Shown in pieces: positions 1 through 7,174 of a stretch of DNA of 9,185 nucleotides (position 1 is its first letter; every line of letters starts with the position of its first letter). The stretch spans positions 1-9,185 of the forward strand of contig JAOZST010000153.1 in NCBI GenBank assembly GCA_029939535.1, read 5' to 3'. The position numbers and the translations under genes were made by a program. The notes under the pieces were generated by a model, which was not told the origin of the DNA, made no database searches, and was given only the letters and a program-made list of their open reading frames with translations. This DNA is from NBML01 sp029939535 (GTDB taxonomy: Bacteria; Desulfobacterota; Desulfobacteria; Desulfobacterales; Desulfobacteraceae).

Positions 1-682
1 GAAACTCATCTGTGAACCCATAATGGGCTGTAAACAAATATTCCACCCCAGGCAGATCCGCCAGTTTCTTCAAGGATTTTTCCTGGGTCTGGGTATCCAT
101 ATTGAAAATCTTATTAAACTCTATAATTTTTCCGTTTTTTATGCCCATTGAATCCCCTGTGAACAAATAAGTGTTGTTGACCAGATAGCACATGGAGCCG
201 GGCGTGTGTCCGGGAGCTAAAATCCCTTTGACTTTTATCCCGGAAACATTAAAAACCTGATTATCCTCCACCAGCTCATGGACATAATTCAATTTGTTTT
301 TCATGAACAAAAACCGGGCAGTCTGCCCGGTAATCATCTGCTCTTCTTCCCTGGAAAGATAAATTCTGGCATTTTTAAAAAGTTTGAGCCCAGCGATATG
401 ATCCACGTCTGAATGGGTGAGAAAGACAGCAACAACAGATTCGGGGTTTATGTGCAGCAGATTGAGCTCTTTTTGAATATGATCTAGATTTCTGCCAGCA
501 TCAATGGCAATATAGGTGCTGCCATTTTTGACAAGAAACAGATTAACAAAACCATCCTGGATAGCAAACACATCCCTGACAACTTCCCGGGTTTCAATTG
601 AGGACATTTTTTTAATTTCAAAATATAATTTCCCCAAAACCAAGGACAAAAGAAGTACAAGGATTATAAAAAACAGAATCAT
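1..682 (-). CDS. Membrane-anchored MBL-fold metallo-hydrolase (3' end cut off by window edge)
   Basis: The visible 227 codons encode a metallo-beta-lactamase-fold hydrolase. Residues 2-17 are a hydrophobic segment (MILFFIILVLLLSLVLG) and the MBL domain begins near residue 35. Metal-site motifs are in order: THSDVDH (H90, D92, D94, H95), PGHTPGS (H159), TGDS (D177) and AHYG (H220). The first motif has Asp where many relatives have the second His (HxHxDH); HxDxDH variants occur in the superfamily. The start is the ATG at 682, chosen because it overlaps the stop of the upstream 62-codon gene as ATGA; the internal ATG at codon 26 would lose the hydrophobic segment. Lysines lie only after that segment (K18, K24, K25), so the positive-inside rule favours a cytoplasmic catalytic domain, though topology is uncertain. 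Only a few dozen residues are probably missing. The substrate cannot be named; the superfamily includes thioesterase, lactonase and glyoxalase II activities. Confidence 0.85.
   Translation of the reverse strand, partial: MILFFIILVLLLSLVLGKLYFEIKKMSSIETREVVRDVFAIQDGFVNLFLVKNGSTYIAIDAGRNLDHIQKELNLLHINPESVVAVFLTHSDVDHIAGLKLFKNARIYLSREEEQMITGQTARFLFMKNKLNYVHELVEDNQVFNVSGIKVKGILAPGHTPGSMCYLVNNTYLFTGDSMGIKNGKIIEFNKIFNMDTQTQEKSLKKLADLPGVEYLFTAHYGFTDEF
313..331. repeat. 19-base palindrome inside the MBL hydrolase gene
   Basis: ACCGGGCAGTCTGCCCGGT is a 9-base perfect inverted repeat with a single central base. In RNA it could form a seven-pair GC-rich hairpin with a five-base loop. It encodes TGQTAR in the hydrolase. 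Function is unknown and it may be fortuitous. Confidence 0.5.
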
Positions 683-867
683 TTATATTTTTCCAAATCA
701 TATTTTTCTGCCAATTGAATCCTTTCATCCTCGGGAAGGGAGTTTATATATCTTTTCCATCCAGGGCAAAAGCCAATATGCCATTTCCAAATCCCGCCTA
801 AAAAGGATTTTGAATTTTTGTCATATATTGCCCTGAAACCACATTTTTCGCAATTGTGTTTCGCCAT
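679..867 (-). CDS. Small cysteine-containing protein (62 aa, possible zinc-binding)
   Basis: I do not recognise a named family. The 62-residue product has a CEKC pair (C6, C9) followed by an aromatic stretch with H30 and C34 (KWHIGFCPGW) and a charged C-terminus. A CxxC plus H/C pair could bind zinc, which is an inference. It has no membrane segment or signal peptide and should be cytoplasmic. Evidence that it is real: an AGGAG ribosome site at 880-876, eight bases before the ATG; same-strand position 62 bases after the importer ATPase stop; and a 4-base ATGA overlap with the hydrolase gene, the usual arrangement for translational coupling. No terminator is visible in the 62-base gap, so it may be the sixth gene of the importer operon. 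Confidence 0.75.
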   Translation of the reverse strand: MAKHNCEKCGFRAIYDKNSKSFLGGIWKWHIGFCPGWKRYINSLPEDERIQLAEKYDLEKYK

Positions 868-875
868 TATAGATT

Positions 876-880
876 CTCCT
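876..880 (-). promoter_or_regulatory. Ribosome binding site of the 62-aa gene
   Basis: AGGAG reads on the minus strand eight bases before the ATG at 867. This strong site supports the short gene as genuinely translated and fixes its start. Confidence 0.7.
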
Positions 881-929
881 GGTATAGGGGTTTACTCAAT
901 GGATATTGATAACAGCCTGGTCCCGGGCT

Positions 930-1952
930 TTATTCCATTGGCCGTTTTTCCTCCACAGCATGGCAGGCCACAAATCCGCCATTGGAAAGTTTTACAAGTT
1001 TGGGCATTTCCCTTTTGCACCTGTCATCGGCATAGACACATCTGCCGTGGAAAACACAACCAAAGGGAAGATTCACAGGAGTCGGCACCTCTCCCTTGAG
1101 TTTGATGTGTTTGGCTTTTTTCTCCCCAACCCGGGGAATAGCTGAAAGCAGGGCCCTGGTATAGGGGTGACGGGGTTCATAAAACAGGTCATTGGCAGAG
1201 GCCAGTTCGCACAGGGTGCCAAGATAGAGAACCGCCACCCGGGTGCTGATATGGTGGACCACAGAAAGGTCATGGGTGATAAACAAATATGTCAGATCCC
1301 TTTTTTCCATGAGTTCCATGAGAAGATTCAGAATCTGGGCCTGGATGGAAACATCCAGTGCAGAAACAGGCTCATCAGCCACAATGAACTGGGGATCAAG
1401 AATCAAACCCCTGGCAATGGAGATCCGCTGGCGCTGGCCCCCGGAAAACTCATGGGGATACCGGGTGATCCAGGTGGGATCCACCCCTACATGTTCCATT
1501 ACTTCTGCTGCCTTGTCAGCGGCCTCTGAAGCTGTCATGCTGGGATTGTGAAAACGCAGGGGCTCTTCCAGGGTCTGACGGACAGTTTTCCTGGGGTTGA
1601 GGGAAGCATAGGGATCTTGGAAAATCATCTGCATTTTTTTTCGGAAGGGGAGCCATTGGCTGTGATTTAGATGATCAATTCTTTCTCCGTTGTAAAGTAT
1701 TTGTCCTGAATTGGGGGGATATAATCCCATGATTACCCGGGCAAGGGTTGATTTGCCGCAACCGCTCTCTCCAACCACACTGAGAGTTTCCCCTTTGTTG
1801 ACAAAAAGAGAAACATCGTTCACAGCTTTTACTGTGGTTTTTTCCCGGTGGATTTTACCGCCCTTGAACTTGAGCTGATCAAGAAACCCTCCGGAAATAT
1901 CAAAATGTTTCACCACATTATTCATGGAAACCAAGGGTTTTTCTGTATTCAT
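930..1952 (-). CDS. dppF: Peptide ABC transporter ATP-binding protein, DppF/OppF type
   Basis: One of the two cytoplasmic ATPases powering the importer. The 340 residues contain every ABC motif: Walker A GESGCGKST (61-69), Q-loop FQDP (Q112), signature FSGGQRQR (169-176), Walker B FIVADEP (189-195, catalytic E194), D-loop SALD (197-200) and switch H227 (ITHDLS). After HPYTRALL (262-269) comes the peptide-transporter C-terminal region with cysteines C299, C305, C312 and C330, a pattern linked to [4Fe-4S] binding in this family. The start ATG at 1952 has AGGAAGGA about 11 bases upstream and lies 17 bases after the DppD-type stop. Pairing with that second ATPase indicates a heterodimer, as in Dpp/Opp systems. 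Substrate (di- or oligopeptides, possibly another solute such as nickel or a glycan) is not fixed by sequence, so the symbol denotes family position only. Confidence 0.93.
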   Translation of the reverse strand: MNTEKPLVSMNNVVKHFDISGGFLDQLKFKGGKIHREKTTVKAVNDVSLFVNKGETLSVVGESGCGKSTLARVIMGLYPPNSGQILYNGERIDHLNHSQWLPFRKKMQMIFQDPYASLNPRKTVRQTLEEPLRFHNPSMTASEAADKAAEVMEHVGVDPTWITRYPHEFSGGQRQRISIARGLILDPQFIVADEPVSALDVSIQAQILNLLMELMEKRDLTYLFITHDLSVVHHISTRVAVLYLGTLCELASANDLFYEPRHPYTRALLSAIPRVGEKKAKHIKLKGEVPTPVNLPFGCVFHGRCVYADDRCKREMPKLVKLSNGGFVACHAVEEKRPME

Positions 1953-1969
1953 TCTGAAGTGTATCCTTC

Positions 1970-2944
1970 CTATTTCATATGACAGGCAGCCATAATGCCA
2001 TTTTGTTTTTTCTCCAGCAAAGGGGTTTCCCGGGTACAGATGGTCTCGCGCAATTCACACCGGGGATTAAATGCACATCCCGGCGGGATATTGGTAAGGG
2101 TGGGCATCATTCCCGGGATCTGCCGGAGTTCTTCTCCGGGAAGAGTGGAGCCGGGAATGGACCCGATCAATCCGATGGTATAGGGATGGGTTGGATTGGC
2201 CACCACCTGGTCTGTGGGACCGAACTCAATGATCTTTCCTGCATACATGACAGCAATTTTTTCGGTCACCTGAGCCACCACCCCCAGGTCATGGGTAATG
2301 AGAATCAGACCCATATTCTCAATTTCACAGAGTTCTTGTAATAAATCCATTATCTCTGCCTGGATGGTAACATCCAGGGCCGTGGTAGGCTCGTCTGCAA
2401 TGATGATGGCTGGATCGGCCAATAGTGAAATGGCAATAATAATCCTCTGGCGCATGCCCCCGGACAACTCATGGGGGTATTGGTCCAGCCTCTCTTCAGG
2501 AGAGGGAATCTGGACTTTTTTCAATTTTTCCAGGGCAATGGCCCTGGCCTTTTCCTTGGAAATATTCTGGTGGGCCTGAAGGGTTTCAATCATCTGGTAA
2601 CCAATGGTGAAAACCGGGTTCAGGGTCATCATGGGATCCTGGAAGATCATGGCAATCCTGTTCCCCCGGATTGTACGCATCTGGGTATCACTAAAATCGC
2701 TTATCTTATTTCCTTCGAAGTGGATACTGCCCCTGGAAATAAATCCCGGTTTACTGATCAAATTGATAATGGAAAAACCAGTTACTGATTTGCCAGCCCC
2801 GCTTTCCCCCACAAGACCCAGCCGCTCTCCTCGATCCAGGGTAAAACTGACATTGTCTATTGCAGTTATATCGCCGGTTCGCAAGGCAAATTTCACTTCA
2901 AGGTCACGGACTTCTAAAAGGTGAGACTCTAAAACGCTTGACAT
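1970..2944 (-). CDS. dppD: Peptide ABC transporter ATP-binding protein, DppD/OppD type
   Basis: Partner ATPase of the importer. Numbering from the TTG two codons upstream of the chosen ATG: Walker A GESGAGKS (48-55), Q-loop FQDP (Q104), signature LSGGMRQR (162-169), Walker B IIIADEP (182-188, E187), switch H220 (ITHDLG), HPYTIGL (255-261), and C-terminal cysteines C292, C298, C305 and C323 matching the iron-sulfur-associated pattern. Two starts compete. The ATG at 2944 is given here; a TTG at 2950 is only six bases after the AAGGA site (2961-2957), whereas the ATG is twelve bases after it. The difference is two residues. The ribosome site lies inside the last codons and stop of the upstream permease gene, so translation is probably coupled. 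Family length is normal (324-326 residues). Confidence 0.93.
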   Translation of the reverse strand: MSSVLESHLLEVRDLEVKFALRTGDITAIDNVSFTLDRGERLGLVGESGAGKSVTGFSIINLISKPGFISRGSIHFEGNKISDFSDTQMRTIRGNRIAMIFQDPMMTLNPVFTIGYQMIETLQAHQNISKEKARAIALEKLKKVQIPSPEERLDQYPHELSGGMRQRIIIAISLLADPAIIIADEPTTALDVTIQAEIMDLLQELCEIENMGLILITHDLGVVAQVTEKIAVMYAGKIIEFGPTDQVVANPTHPYTIGLIGSIPGSTLPGEELRQIPGMMPTLTNIPPGCAFNPRCELRETICTRETPLLEKKQNGIMAACHMK

Positions 2945-2953
2945 GGTCAATTT

Positions 2954-3874
2954 CTATCCTTTGTAAAGTTTCGGGTTAAGTACATCCCTGAGCCAGTCAC
3001 CCAGAAGATTGATCACAAGGACAAAAATCACCAGCCAGAGGCCAGGAAAAATGGTAATCCACCAGGACCCTGAAAAAATAAACTCCTGGCCAGCCCGGAT
3101 CAAAGATCCCAAAGAAGGCCTGGTCACAGGCATACCAAAACCCAGAAAGGATAGAGCTGCCTCGCTCTGAACGGCACTGGCCACCTGGATTGTAAAGATA
3201 ACCATCACCGATGTCAGAGAATTGGGCAGCACATGGCGGAACATGATGGTGAATTTGGGAAAACCTATCACCCGGGCTGCTTCCACGTATTCCTTGTTCT
3301 TTTCCCCCATCACCGATGCCCTGATGGTCCTGGCAAATATGGGCCAGTTGGACAAACCGATAATGATGGTCAAAAGGGGTACAGCTAAGCGTTCATAACT
3401 ACCGACACCAAATGCCACCTGGAATATAGCGGCGATGAATATTGCCATAATAAGATAGGGAAAGGAAAACTGGATATCGGCAATGCGCATGAGAATGGCA
3501 TCAGTCTTGCCCCCCAGATACCCGGCTGAAAGACCCAGTACAACACCTATAAAAGCCTGAAGAGCAACAGCCCCAAGACCGATGATAATGGAGGTCCTCA
3601 GTCCGTAGAACATGGTGGAAAGCATATCTCTGCCCATGTTGTCCGTGCCCAGAATGAACTCGGAAGAACCGTCGGCCATCCACATGGGCGGGATTTCAGA
3701 ATTCATGATGTCTATATTTTCAGCATCATAGGGATTCATGGGGGAGATCCAGGGTGCGGTAATAGCCAGGATGAGAAATATCACCAGGACAATAAAACTT
3801 GCCATGGCCACCCTGTCCCGTTTAAAAGCGTATAAAAAATAGGATTCTTTAAATTTTTGTAATTTTGTTTTCAT
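2954..3874 (-). CDS. dppC: Peptide ABC transporter permease, DppC/OppC type
   Basis: Inner-membrane channel subunit of 306 residues. It has a cytoplasmic N-terminus and first membrane segment at about 24-42, typical of the OppC N-terminal region, then the conserved periplasmic stretch LGTDNMGRD (75-83), and further hydrophobic segments at about 96-118, 139-158, 165-185, 220-240 and 272-292. The ATPase-contacting EAA loop is EYVEAARVIGFPKFTIMFRH (195-214). The start ATG at 3874 overlaps the preceding permease stop as ATGA and has AGGG five bases upstream. It should pair with the DppB-type permease and dock on the two ATPases encoded immediately downstream. Confidence 0.93.
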   Translation of the reverse strand: MKTKLQKFKESYFLYAFKRDRVAMASFIVLVIFLILAITAPWISPMNPYDAENIDIMNSEIPPMWMADGSSEFILGTDNMGRDMLSTMFYGLRTSIIIGLGAVALQAFIGVVLGLSAGYLGGKTDAILMRIADIQFSFPYLIMAIFIAAIFQVAFGVGSYERLAVPLLTIIIGLSNWPIFARTIRASVMGEKNKEYVEAARVIGFPKFTIMFRHVLPNSLTSVMVIFTIQVASAVQSEAALSFLGFGMPVTRPSLGSLIRAGQEFIFSGSWWITIFPGLWLVIFVLVINLLGDWLRDVLNPKLYKG

Positions 3875-4890
3875 TTTGTCCCTGCTATTCTAACGGTTGG
3901 GTTAATAAACCCGTAAAGAATATCCACAATCGTGTTCACCAATACAAACACACTTCCCACGACGACCAGATAGGCAACCAGCAAAGAGGTATCTGCCCGC
4001 TGGACTGCCTCTAAAAACATGAATCCCATACCCTGCCATTGAAAAACCAGTTCTGTTAAAATAGTAAAGGCAAAGGTAAGACCCATCTGAACCCCGAATA
4101 CGGTTACCACGGGCAATAGAGTATTTTTAAAGGCATGAATCAGCCACACTCTGGCAGGGGACAATCCCTTGGCCCAGGCATATTTGATATACTCGGTTTC
4201 AAGGACCTCCATCATTTCAGATCGTATCAAACGGATAAACAGGGGAAGCATAATGGAGGACAGGGAGATGCAGGGAAGAATCAAATGTTTGAGTCCGTCA
4301 ATGGTTAGAAACCCAGTGTTCCAATAGCCGTTGCCAAATAGATCAACGGTTTCCCCCCGGCCATAGGAGGGCAGGACCTGCAAATTCACGGCAAACAAAT
4401 AAATGAGCAGAATGGCAGTAAAAAACACGGGCATGGAAACCCCCAGGGTTGAAAAACTCATGGTAAACCTGGACAACAGGCTCCTGGGTTTGAGTGCCGA
4501 GTATACCCCCAGGGGAAGGGAAACAAGAATGATGATCAGGGCAGACCCGATGAGCAGTTCTATGGTTGCGGGTGCATGCTTGATTATGACTTCAAGGGCA
4601 GGTTTATTGTAAAGAAAGGATCTACCCAGATCCCCTTTTACAGCATGTTTTACAAACCGTACATACTGGATCAGAAACGGGTCGTTCAGCCCCATGTTAT
4701 CGGCGATTTCTGCCCTTTCTCCCGGTGTAACCCTTTCACCCACAAGATCTCTGACCGGATCACCAATTTTATTTTTTATTGCAAATCCCACCAGGCTGAT
4801 GATCATCATGACGAGCAGAGCCTGGATGATTCTGCGTATAATAAATGCAAACATATGATTTTCTATTTTTCCAAATTTAGAAACCGCCAC
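3871..4890 (-). CDS. dppB: Peptide ABC transporter permease, DppB/OppB type
   Basis: First inner-membrane permease of the importer, 339 residues from the GTG used here. The family-typical N-terminus MFAFIIRRIIQALLVM begins at residue 13, so an ATG at 4854 is a serious alternative. I kept GTG at 4890 because AAGGA (4904-4900) sits nine bases before it, while the ATG has no good ribosome site. Hydrophobic segments lie at about 16-36, 110-132, 146-168, 202-222, 258-280 and 303-325. The EAA loop is EYIKYAWAKGLSPARVWLIH (233-252). It lies 60 bases after the binding-protein stop and overlaps the DppC-type gene by four bases, so the permeases are probably translationally coupled. Confidence 0.92.
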   Translation of the reverse strand: MAVSKFGKIENHMFAFIIRRIIQALLVMMIISLVGFAIKNKIGDPVRDLVGERVTPGERAEIADNMGLNDPFLIQYVRFVKHAVKGDLGRSFLYNKPALEVIIKHAPATIELLIGSALIIILVSLPLGVYSALKPRSLLSRFTMSFSTLGVSMPVFFTAILLIYLFAVNLQVLPSYGRGETVDLFGNGYWNTGFLTIDGLKHLILPCISLSSIMLPLFIRLIRSEMMEVLETEYIKYAWAKGLSPARVWLIHAFKNTLLPVVTVFGVQMGLTFAFTILTELVFQWQGMGFMFLEAVQRADTSLLVAYLVVVGSVFVLVNTIVDILYGFINPTVRIAGTK

Positions 4891-4899
4891 CCAGGGTTA

Positions 4900-4904
4900 T
4901 CCTT
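4900..4904 (-). promoter_or_regulatory. Ribosome binding site favouring a GTG start for the DppB-type permease
   Basis: AAGGA reads on the minus strand nine bases before the GTG at 4890. The homology-favoured ATG at 4854 has no comparable site, so the two kinds of evidence disagree about the start. Confidence 0.5.
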
Positions 4905-4950
4905 CCCGGGGCAGCGGTTACTGGTTCAATACAAATTATTTTGTCTTACA

Positions 4951-6501
4951 TTATTCGACTACAAGATCGCCGAAGTATGGGAAATTCATTGCATTGATAA
5001 TTTCTTTAACTTTCAGGTTCTTTTTGGCGCCATAGGAATGGTTCTGCCAGTGAAAAGGAATAAAAGCAGCATCATCATAAAGAATCTGCTCAATTTCCTG
5101 GAGCATTGCTGTACGTTTGTCAAGGTCGGTTTCAGACTGTGCTGCAATGGTCAGCTCATCAACTTTTGGATTGCAATAACCGCTGTTATATTGCCCATAA
5201 CCGGTTTCCTTGTTTTCGCACATCATTAAAAATTCAGAAAAGTTTCCTGAATCTTCTGTATCTGAATGCCATCCAATCATCATCATATCGGCAGCCCTGG
5301 CATCAAATTCATTCCAGTACTGGGCCTTGGGCATGGTTTTCAAATTTACTTTAATTCCGATTTTTCCCAGCATCTGAGCAGTTGCTTCGGCAATTTTGGC
5401 ATCATTAACATACCGGTTGTTGGGAGCCATCATGGTGATTTCAAAACCGTTCGCATACCCTGCTTCCCTCATGAGGGCCTTGGCTTTTTTCAAATCATAT
5501 CTGGGTTTGAGTGTTTCTTTATAACCAGCATAACCTCTTGGGCCCTGCTGAGCTGCAACCGTGGCAGTTCCCTTCATAATTTTTTGAACGATACCGGCAT
5601 TGTTGACTGCATGGACAATTGCCTGACGTACCCGGACATCCTTAAGGGCTTCCACCCTGTTCTGGTTCATCTGAAAAGTAATGATACGTCCGCCGGAAAT
5701 AGTCACCAGTTTTACTTTGTCATCTGAATTAACTCTTCTGAAATCCTGGGGAGGAACAGGAGAAATAAAATCAACATCACCGGAAAGAAGAGCTGCAACC
5801 CTTGTTGCATTTTCTTTGATGGGAACCAGGGTAAATTTTGTAACATTACCCGGACAATTTTTATCCCAATAATCTTTAAACCGTTCCATTTCAATTACCA
5901 GGCCCTGCTCACGTTTTGTTACAACAAAAGGACCGGTTCCGGATTCATTGTTCAAGGCAAAAGATTCACCAATTTTTACAATGGCATCCTTGGGCTGTCC
6001 GTTTGCATCCGTTCCTGTGTAGAACTCGGAATCCATGGCAAAGAAATAAGTGGACATGTTGAGAAGAAGTGCATAGGGTTTTTTGGTTTTAATATCCACA
6101 GTGTAATCATCTATAATATAACATCCGTCAAAGGGTTCCAGAAGCCCTTTAAAGTCCACACTGGTTCTCATCCGGTCAAAGGACCATTTCACATCCTTGG
6201 CAGAAAAGGTGTTTCCGCTATGAAATTTTACGCCTTTTCTAAGATAAAAACGCATGGTCAGTTCATCTTTCCGTTCCCATTTGGTTGCCAGACGGGGTTC
6301 AAAGGTAAGTTCCTGGGTCCAGCGTACAAGGGGATCAAACACCCAGTGTGACAGTTGGAGCATGCCGCCTGACAACTGAACCTGGGGATCAAGGGAAACC
6401 GGGTCTGCATCCAATCCGACCTTCAATGTCTTTGCACCGGCAGAGACAGTAAAAGACAGCACCAGAAAAAGGCTTAACGCTAATAAAACTAATTTTTTCA
6501 T
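4951..6501 (-). CDS. dppA: Periplasmic peptide-binding protein, SBP family 5 (DppA/OppA type)
   Basis: Solute receptor of the importer, 516 residues. A signal peptide is clear: MKK, a hydrophobic core (4-19) and an AGA cleavage site at 21-23, giving a mature protein starting near K24. There is no lipobox cysteine, so it should be soluble in the periplasm. Family-5 binding-protein features include LKVGLDADPVSLDP (26-39), VKFHSGNTFSAKDVKWSFDR (91-110), the GTGPF turn (188-192) and a C-terminal lobe with C428 and C443, likely a disulfide. The ATG at 6501 is chosen over one four codons upstream because GGAGG lies five bases before it and the upstream ATG overlaps this site. It is the first gene of the importer operon. 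Ligand cannot be read from sequence; di- or oligopeptides are the default for the family. Confidence 0.92.
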   Translation of the reverse strand: MKKLVLLALSLFLVLSFTVSAGAKTLKVGLDADPVSLDPQVQLSGGMLQLSHWVFDPLVRWTQELTFEPRLATKWERKDELTMRFYLRKGVKFHSGNTFSAKDVKWSFDRMRTSVDFKGLLEPFDGCYIIDDYTVDIKTKKPYALLLNMSTYFFAMDSEFYTGTDANGQPKDAIVKIGESFALNNESGTGPFVVTKREQGLVIEMERFKDYWDKNCPGNVTKFTLVPIKENATRVAALLSGDVDFISPVPPQDFRRVNSDDKVKLVTISGGRIITFQMNQNRVEALKDVRVRQAIVHAVNNAGIVQKIMKGTATVAAQQGPRGYAGYKETLKPRYDLKKAKALMREAGYANGFEITMMAPNNRYVNDAKIAEATAQMLGKIGIKVNLKTMPKAQYWNEFDARAADMMMIGWHSDTEDSGNFSEFLMMCENKETGYGQYNSGYCNPKVDELTIAAQSETDLDKRTAMLQEIEQILYDDAAFIPFHWQNHSYGAKKNLKVKEIINAMNFPYFGDLVVE

Positions 6502-6506
6502 CCTAT

Positions 6507-6511
6507 CCTCC
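6507..6511 (-). promoter_or_regulatory. Ribosome binding site deciding the binding-protein start
   Basis: GGAGG on the minus strand is five bases before the ATG at 6501. An in-frame ATG at 6513 immediately precedes and overlaps this site and would add MEDR before the signal peptide, so it is unlikely to be used. Confidence 0.75.
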
Positions 6512-6573
6512 ATACTTAAGTTAAAATTTCCATTAAAAGCAAGGCTCTACCCTCTTTTAACAGTTCTAAACAG

Positions 6574-6604
6574 ATTAAACATTTTGAATAGTTTCAAGTA
6601 CCAA
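6574..6604 (-). promoter_or_regulatory. Possible weak promoter of the importer operon
   Basis: In the 172-base gap before the binding-protein gene, TTTAAT at 6579-6574 matches the -10 consensus at five of six bases. TTGGTA at 6604-6599 is a mediocre -35 with a long 19-base spacer. The resulting leader would be roughly 65 bases. An inverted repeat (6584-6597) lies in the spacer. The rest of the gap is AT-rich with no strong terminator or recognisable riboswitch. Treat as tentative. Confidence 0.25.
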
Positions 6605-6673
6605 AAAAAGCTGCCATGGTCAAGCTATATCTTTCTCCCAGCCCTGAAAACAAAACTTGGGTTTTAATAAAAA

Positions 6674-7168
6674 TTATGCTTTATAATTTTGTTTTATAAA
6701 AAATTTTGCCTCTTCAATTTCAGTTTCTGGAAAAACAGCCACTCCATTTTTAATTAAAAGAGCTGCTGTCACTCCCATTCCCGGAACCAGCCTTTTTTCA
6801 AATGTTCCATCATATATATTCCCTGTCCCGCAGGATGGGCTCTTTTCCTTTAAAACTGCAATTTTTATATCATGAGCCATTATCAGTTCCAGGGCCAGGA
6901 AAGCCCCGTGCAGAAACTGCAAGGTGACATCCTTTCCAGAGGATGTAGTAATCCTGGCCTTTTTTTCCAGCACATCCCCACCATTTCCATTGATTATTTC
7001 AGCAGGAGGCCTGGGAATATCAAGACCGCCTGCCACTTCAGGGCAGAACCTGACCAAAGAGCCATGGGCTTCCCATTCCCGGATCATGATATGATCCAAG
7101 GGTTTTCTTTTCCCGTCATACCTGACAAGATCGCCTGCAAGGCAGGCTGAAATCAATATTTTTCCCAT
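6674..7168 (-). CDS. DUF523 family protein, TudS-like [4Fe-4S] desulfidase candidate
   Basis: A 164-residue cytoplasmic protein that fills the whole DUF523 domain. Numbered from the ATG at 7168, the family hallmarks are ACLAG (C9) followed by VRYDG, FCPEVAGGL (C42) with IPRPPAEI, and KEKSPSCGTGNIYDG (C113), then GMGVTAALL and a VFPETE ending. DUF523 includes TudS, a thiouracil desulfidase whose three conserved cysteines hold a [4Fe-4S] cluster with an open iron; all three cysteines are present here. Whether this protein removes sulfur from thiouracil or another compound is unproven. The reading frame extends upstream to a TTG at 7183, but that codon lies in a likely -10 element. No ribosome site precedes the ATG. 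It is divergent from the acyl-CoA dehydrogenase gene and 172 bases upstream of the importer operon, probably a separate transcript. Confidence 0.88.
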   Translation of the reverse strand: MGKILISACLAGDLVRYDGKRKPLDHIMIREWEAHGSLVRFCPEVAGGLDIPRPPAEIINGNGGDVLEKKARITTSSGKDVTLQFLHGAFLALELIMAHDIKIAVLKEKSPSCGTGNIYDGTFEKRLVPGMGVTAALLIKNGVAVFPETEIEEAKFFIKQNYKA

Positions 7169-7174
7169 AAACAA

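Noticed and set aside
516..836. Plus-strand 106-codon open frame at the hydrolase/small-protein boundary
   Set aside because: It is antisense to two coupled genes with good ribosome site and motif evidence, and has no recognisable features.
868..929. Terminator between the DppF-type gene and the 62-aa gene
   Set aside because: Only a four-base AGCC/GGCT pairing is present and no T-run follows.
4576..5229. Plus-strand 217-codon open frame
   Set aside because: It is antisense to the binding-protein and permease genes, which have clear family motifs; its product has low-complexity, unrecognisable sequence.
6601..6616. TGGCAG...TTTGG as a sigma-54 promoter for the importer
   Set aside because: The -24-like half is fair, but the -12 half lacks the required GC at the correct spacing.
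6601..6626. Minus-strand T-run after a CCATGG-containing repeat, as a terminator for the DUF523 gene
   Set aside because: The flanking AGCT arms pair only four bases with no proper stem or loop, so it is not a convincing intrinsic terminator.
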